Position numbers and translations under genes: made by a program. DNA of 14,757 nt from an uncultured bacterium (GTDB lineage Bacteria > Hydrogenedentota > Hydrogenedentia > Hydrogenedentales > CAILVY01). The notes beneath the pieces were generated by a model, which worked only from the letters and a program-made list of their open reading frames with translations, was not told the origin of the DNA and did no database searches. The DNA is taken from assembly GCA_937951485.1 (NCBI GenBank), contig CALEDJ010000070.1, forward strand, positions 1 through 14,757, written 5' to 3'. Below, one piece after another: positions 13,635-14,757 of this stretch. Every line of letters begins with the position of its first letter. The first letter of the stretch is position 1.

Positions 13635-14591
13635 ATGGCTATCAATCTGATGAACACGCTGGAAGGATCATTGCTCAAGGGGTTCTTTCCGGAAGGCTGG
13701 GATCTGGCAACGCTCGACGCGCTCTGCGCCCGCCCCCCGGAACGCATCACCGAACGCGAGCGCTGGTGGCACAAGCATTTCACGCCTGTTCCCTGCGAAA
13801 GCCTTTCCGATTTTGACACCATGATGGGGCATGAAATTGCGGTCGAGATTGCGCGCGCGCGCGATGCGAAAAAGCCCATCGCCTTCATCCTTCCCGTCGG
13901 GCCGATGGGCATGTACCGGTGGGCCGTGTATTTCCTGAAGGAATGGAACGTGGACTGCCGGCATGTCCACGGCTTCAACATGGACGAATGGAGCGACGCC
14001 GACGGCAACACGCTGCCGCCGAACGATCCCGGCGCATTCCAGAACGCCATGGAACAGGCCTTCTATGGACCGCTCGAGAAACTTACCGTGCCGCCCGCGC
14101 AACGCCACTTTGCGACAAAAAAGGAATTGCCGAACTACCCCGCGCAGATAAAGGCCCTGCGCAAAAAAGGCGCGCGCCTGGTCACCGTCTTCGGCATCGG
14201 GCGCGCCTGCCACATCGCCTTCTGGGAACCCCATTTCGCCGCCGAATACAAGAACATCAAGGCCTGGCGCGACGAGAAATACCGCATCGGCGCGAAACTC
14301 TGTCCCCTCACCATCGAGCAGAACGCCATCACCAGTTTCAAAAGCCGGACCACCCTTGTGCCCACCCGCGCCAACACCGTCGGCCCCGGGCTGTTCCTCC
14401 AGTCCGACTGGATCATCGGCGGCGCCGACGGCGCTTTGGGGCGCGGCATGATGTGGCAGGGCATGTCGCTCTGGGCCACCCTGCACCACAAGCCCGATCC
14501 GTGGATTCCCAGCACCTTCATGCCCACCCTGCCCGGAAAACTGTTCTTCCTCAAAGAACTCGCCGGCCCCCTTGAACCCGAATGCAACTGA
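13635..14591 (+). CDS. NagB-like glucosamine-6-phosphate isomerase/deaminase family protein
   Basis: A 318-residue protein with the NagB/6-phosphogluconolactonase fold. Visible are the phosphate loop [11 protein letters not shown] (84-94) and GFNMDEWSD (113-121), whose Asp117 matches the base that abstracts the C2 proton. [15 protein letters not shown] (185-199) matches GVGNDGHIAFNEP. His193 and Glu198 of the ring-opening triad are kept, but the aspartate two residues before the histidine is Ala191. The protein is longer than the roughly 266 residues of NagB, with extra sequence at the N-terminus. Family membership is clear; glucosamine-6-phosphate as substrate is not. ATG 13635 has GGAG ten bases upstream, while ATG 13626 has it only one base away. 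Cotranscription with the two genes before it is likely. Confidence 0.82.
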   Translation: MAINLMNTLEGSLLKGFFPEGWDLATLDALCARPPERITERERWWHKHFTPVPCESLSDFDTMMGHEIAVEIARARDAKKPIAFILPVGPMGMYRWAVYFLKEWNVDCRHVHGFNMDEWSDADGNTLPPNDPGAFQNAMEQAFYGPLEKLTVPPAQRHFATKKELPNYPAQIKALRKKGARLVTVFGIGRACHIAFWEPHFAAEYKNIKAWRDEKYRIGAKLCPLTIEQNAITSFKSRTTLVPTRANTVGPGLFLQSDWIIGGADGALGRGMMWQGMSLWATLHHKPDPWIPSTFMPTLPGKLFFLKELAGPLEPECN

Positions 14592-14607
14592 CCCAAGGAG
14601 AGGCCCC

Positions 14608-14757
14608 TGTTGTGGCCGGCCACCCGACCTTTGTTGTGGCCGGTCTCCTGACCGTGCCTTTGTTGTGGCCGGCCACCCGACCTTTGTTGTGGCCGGTCTC
14701 CTGACTTTTGTTGTGGCCGGTCTCCTGACCGTGCCACAGCCCCGACCGAAGGTCTCC
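14608..14757. repeat. 24/29-bp tandem repeat array at the window edge
   Basis: Core TGTTGTGGCCGG starts at 14608, 14632, 14661, 14685 and 14709. Successive distances are 24, 29, 24 and 24 bases, with alternating tails CCACCCGACCT and TCTCCTGACCGTGCC. The first four units form a 53-bp higher-order repeat. The array starts 17 bases after the NagB-like stop, and variant units continue to the end of the window. Unit spacing and variability do not fit CRISPR. It is probably a dispersed intergenic repeat, and an RNA role is unknown. Confidence 0.75.

Noticed and set aside
14608-14757. CRISPR array
   Set aside because: Repeats are 12-bp cores with 12-17-bp partly repeated tails. There are no unique spacers of constant length and no cas genes.

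Overview
The window is about 14.8 kb of GC-rich bacterial DNA with eleven protein genes I can support, no tRNA or rRNA, and an unusual amount of small intergenic repeat. Codon use, the sigma-54 two-component system, the DADGDG-repeat secreted protein and the subfamilies of the enzymes suggest an uncultured PVC- or Hydrogenedentota-like bacterium. That placement is an inference from general familiarity, not a search result.

Layout. Bases 1-502 are repeats and hairpins. A Tat-exported isochorismatase-like hydrolase (503-1603, +) meets a convergent glycolipid-type pair on the minus strand: an NAD-dependent sugar-nucleotide epimerase (3326-2265) whose end overlaps a GT2 glycosyltransferase (2287-1490, GTG start). 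Divergent from these is a YbhN/AglD-type multispanning membrane protein (3795-4871, +). The three are plausibly one envelope-glycoconjugate function: epimerise a sugar nucleotide, transfer the sugar to a lipid carrier, and handle the lipid-linked product in the membrane.

Bases 8603 to 4906 (minus) hold what looks like a self-contained, autoregulated envelope-sensing unit. It has a candidate -24/-12 sigma-54 promoter, then a secreted calcium-binding-type repeat protein, then a ZraS-like membrane histidine kinase, then an NtrC/ZraR-type sigma-54 activator. This is the most system-like part of the window.

Bases 8800 to 12345 (minus) carry a divergent thymidylate-synthase-family protein, a PurF-like amidophosphoribosyltransferase that lacks the N-terminal nucleophile cysteine, and an AhpD/carboxymuconolactone-decarboxylase-like protein with only one cysteine of the usual pair. 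Bases 12509 to 14591 (plus) carry a thiamine-binding-type MTH1187/YkoF-like protein, an anchored protein of unknown function, and a NagB-like isomerase/deaminase lacking one conserved catalytic aspartate. The window ends in a 24/29-bp tandem repeat.

Recurring theme. Several enzymes (PurF-like, NagB-like, epimerase, AhpD-like, isochorismatase-like) keep the fold signature of a known family but differ at a textbook catalytic position. The intergenic spaces hold several repeat families, some present more than once in the window.
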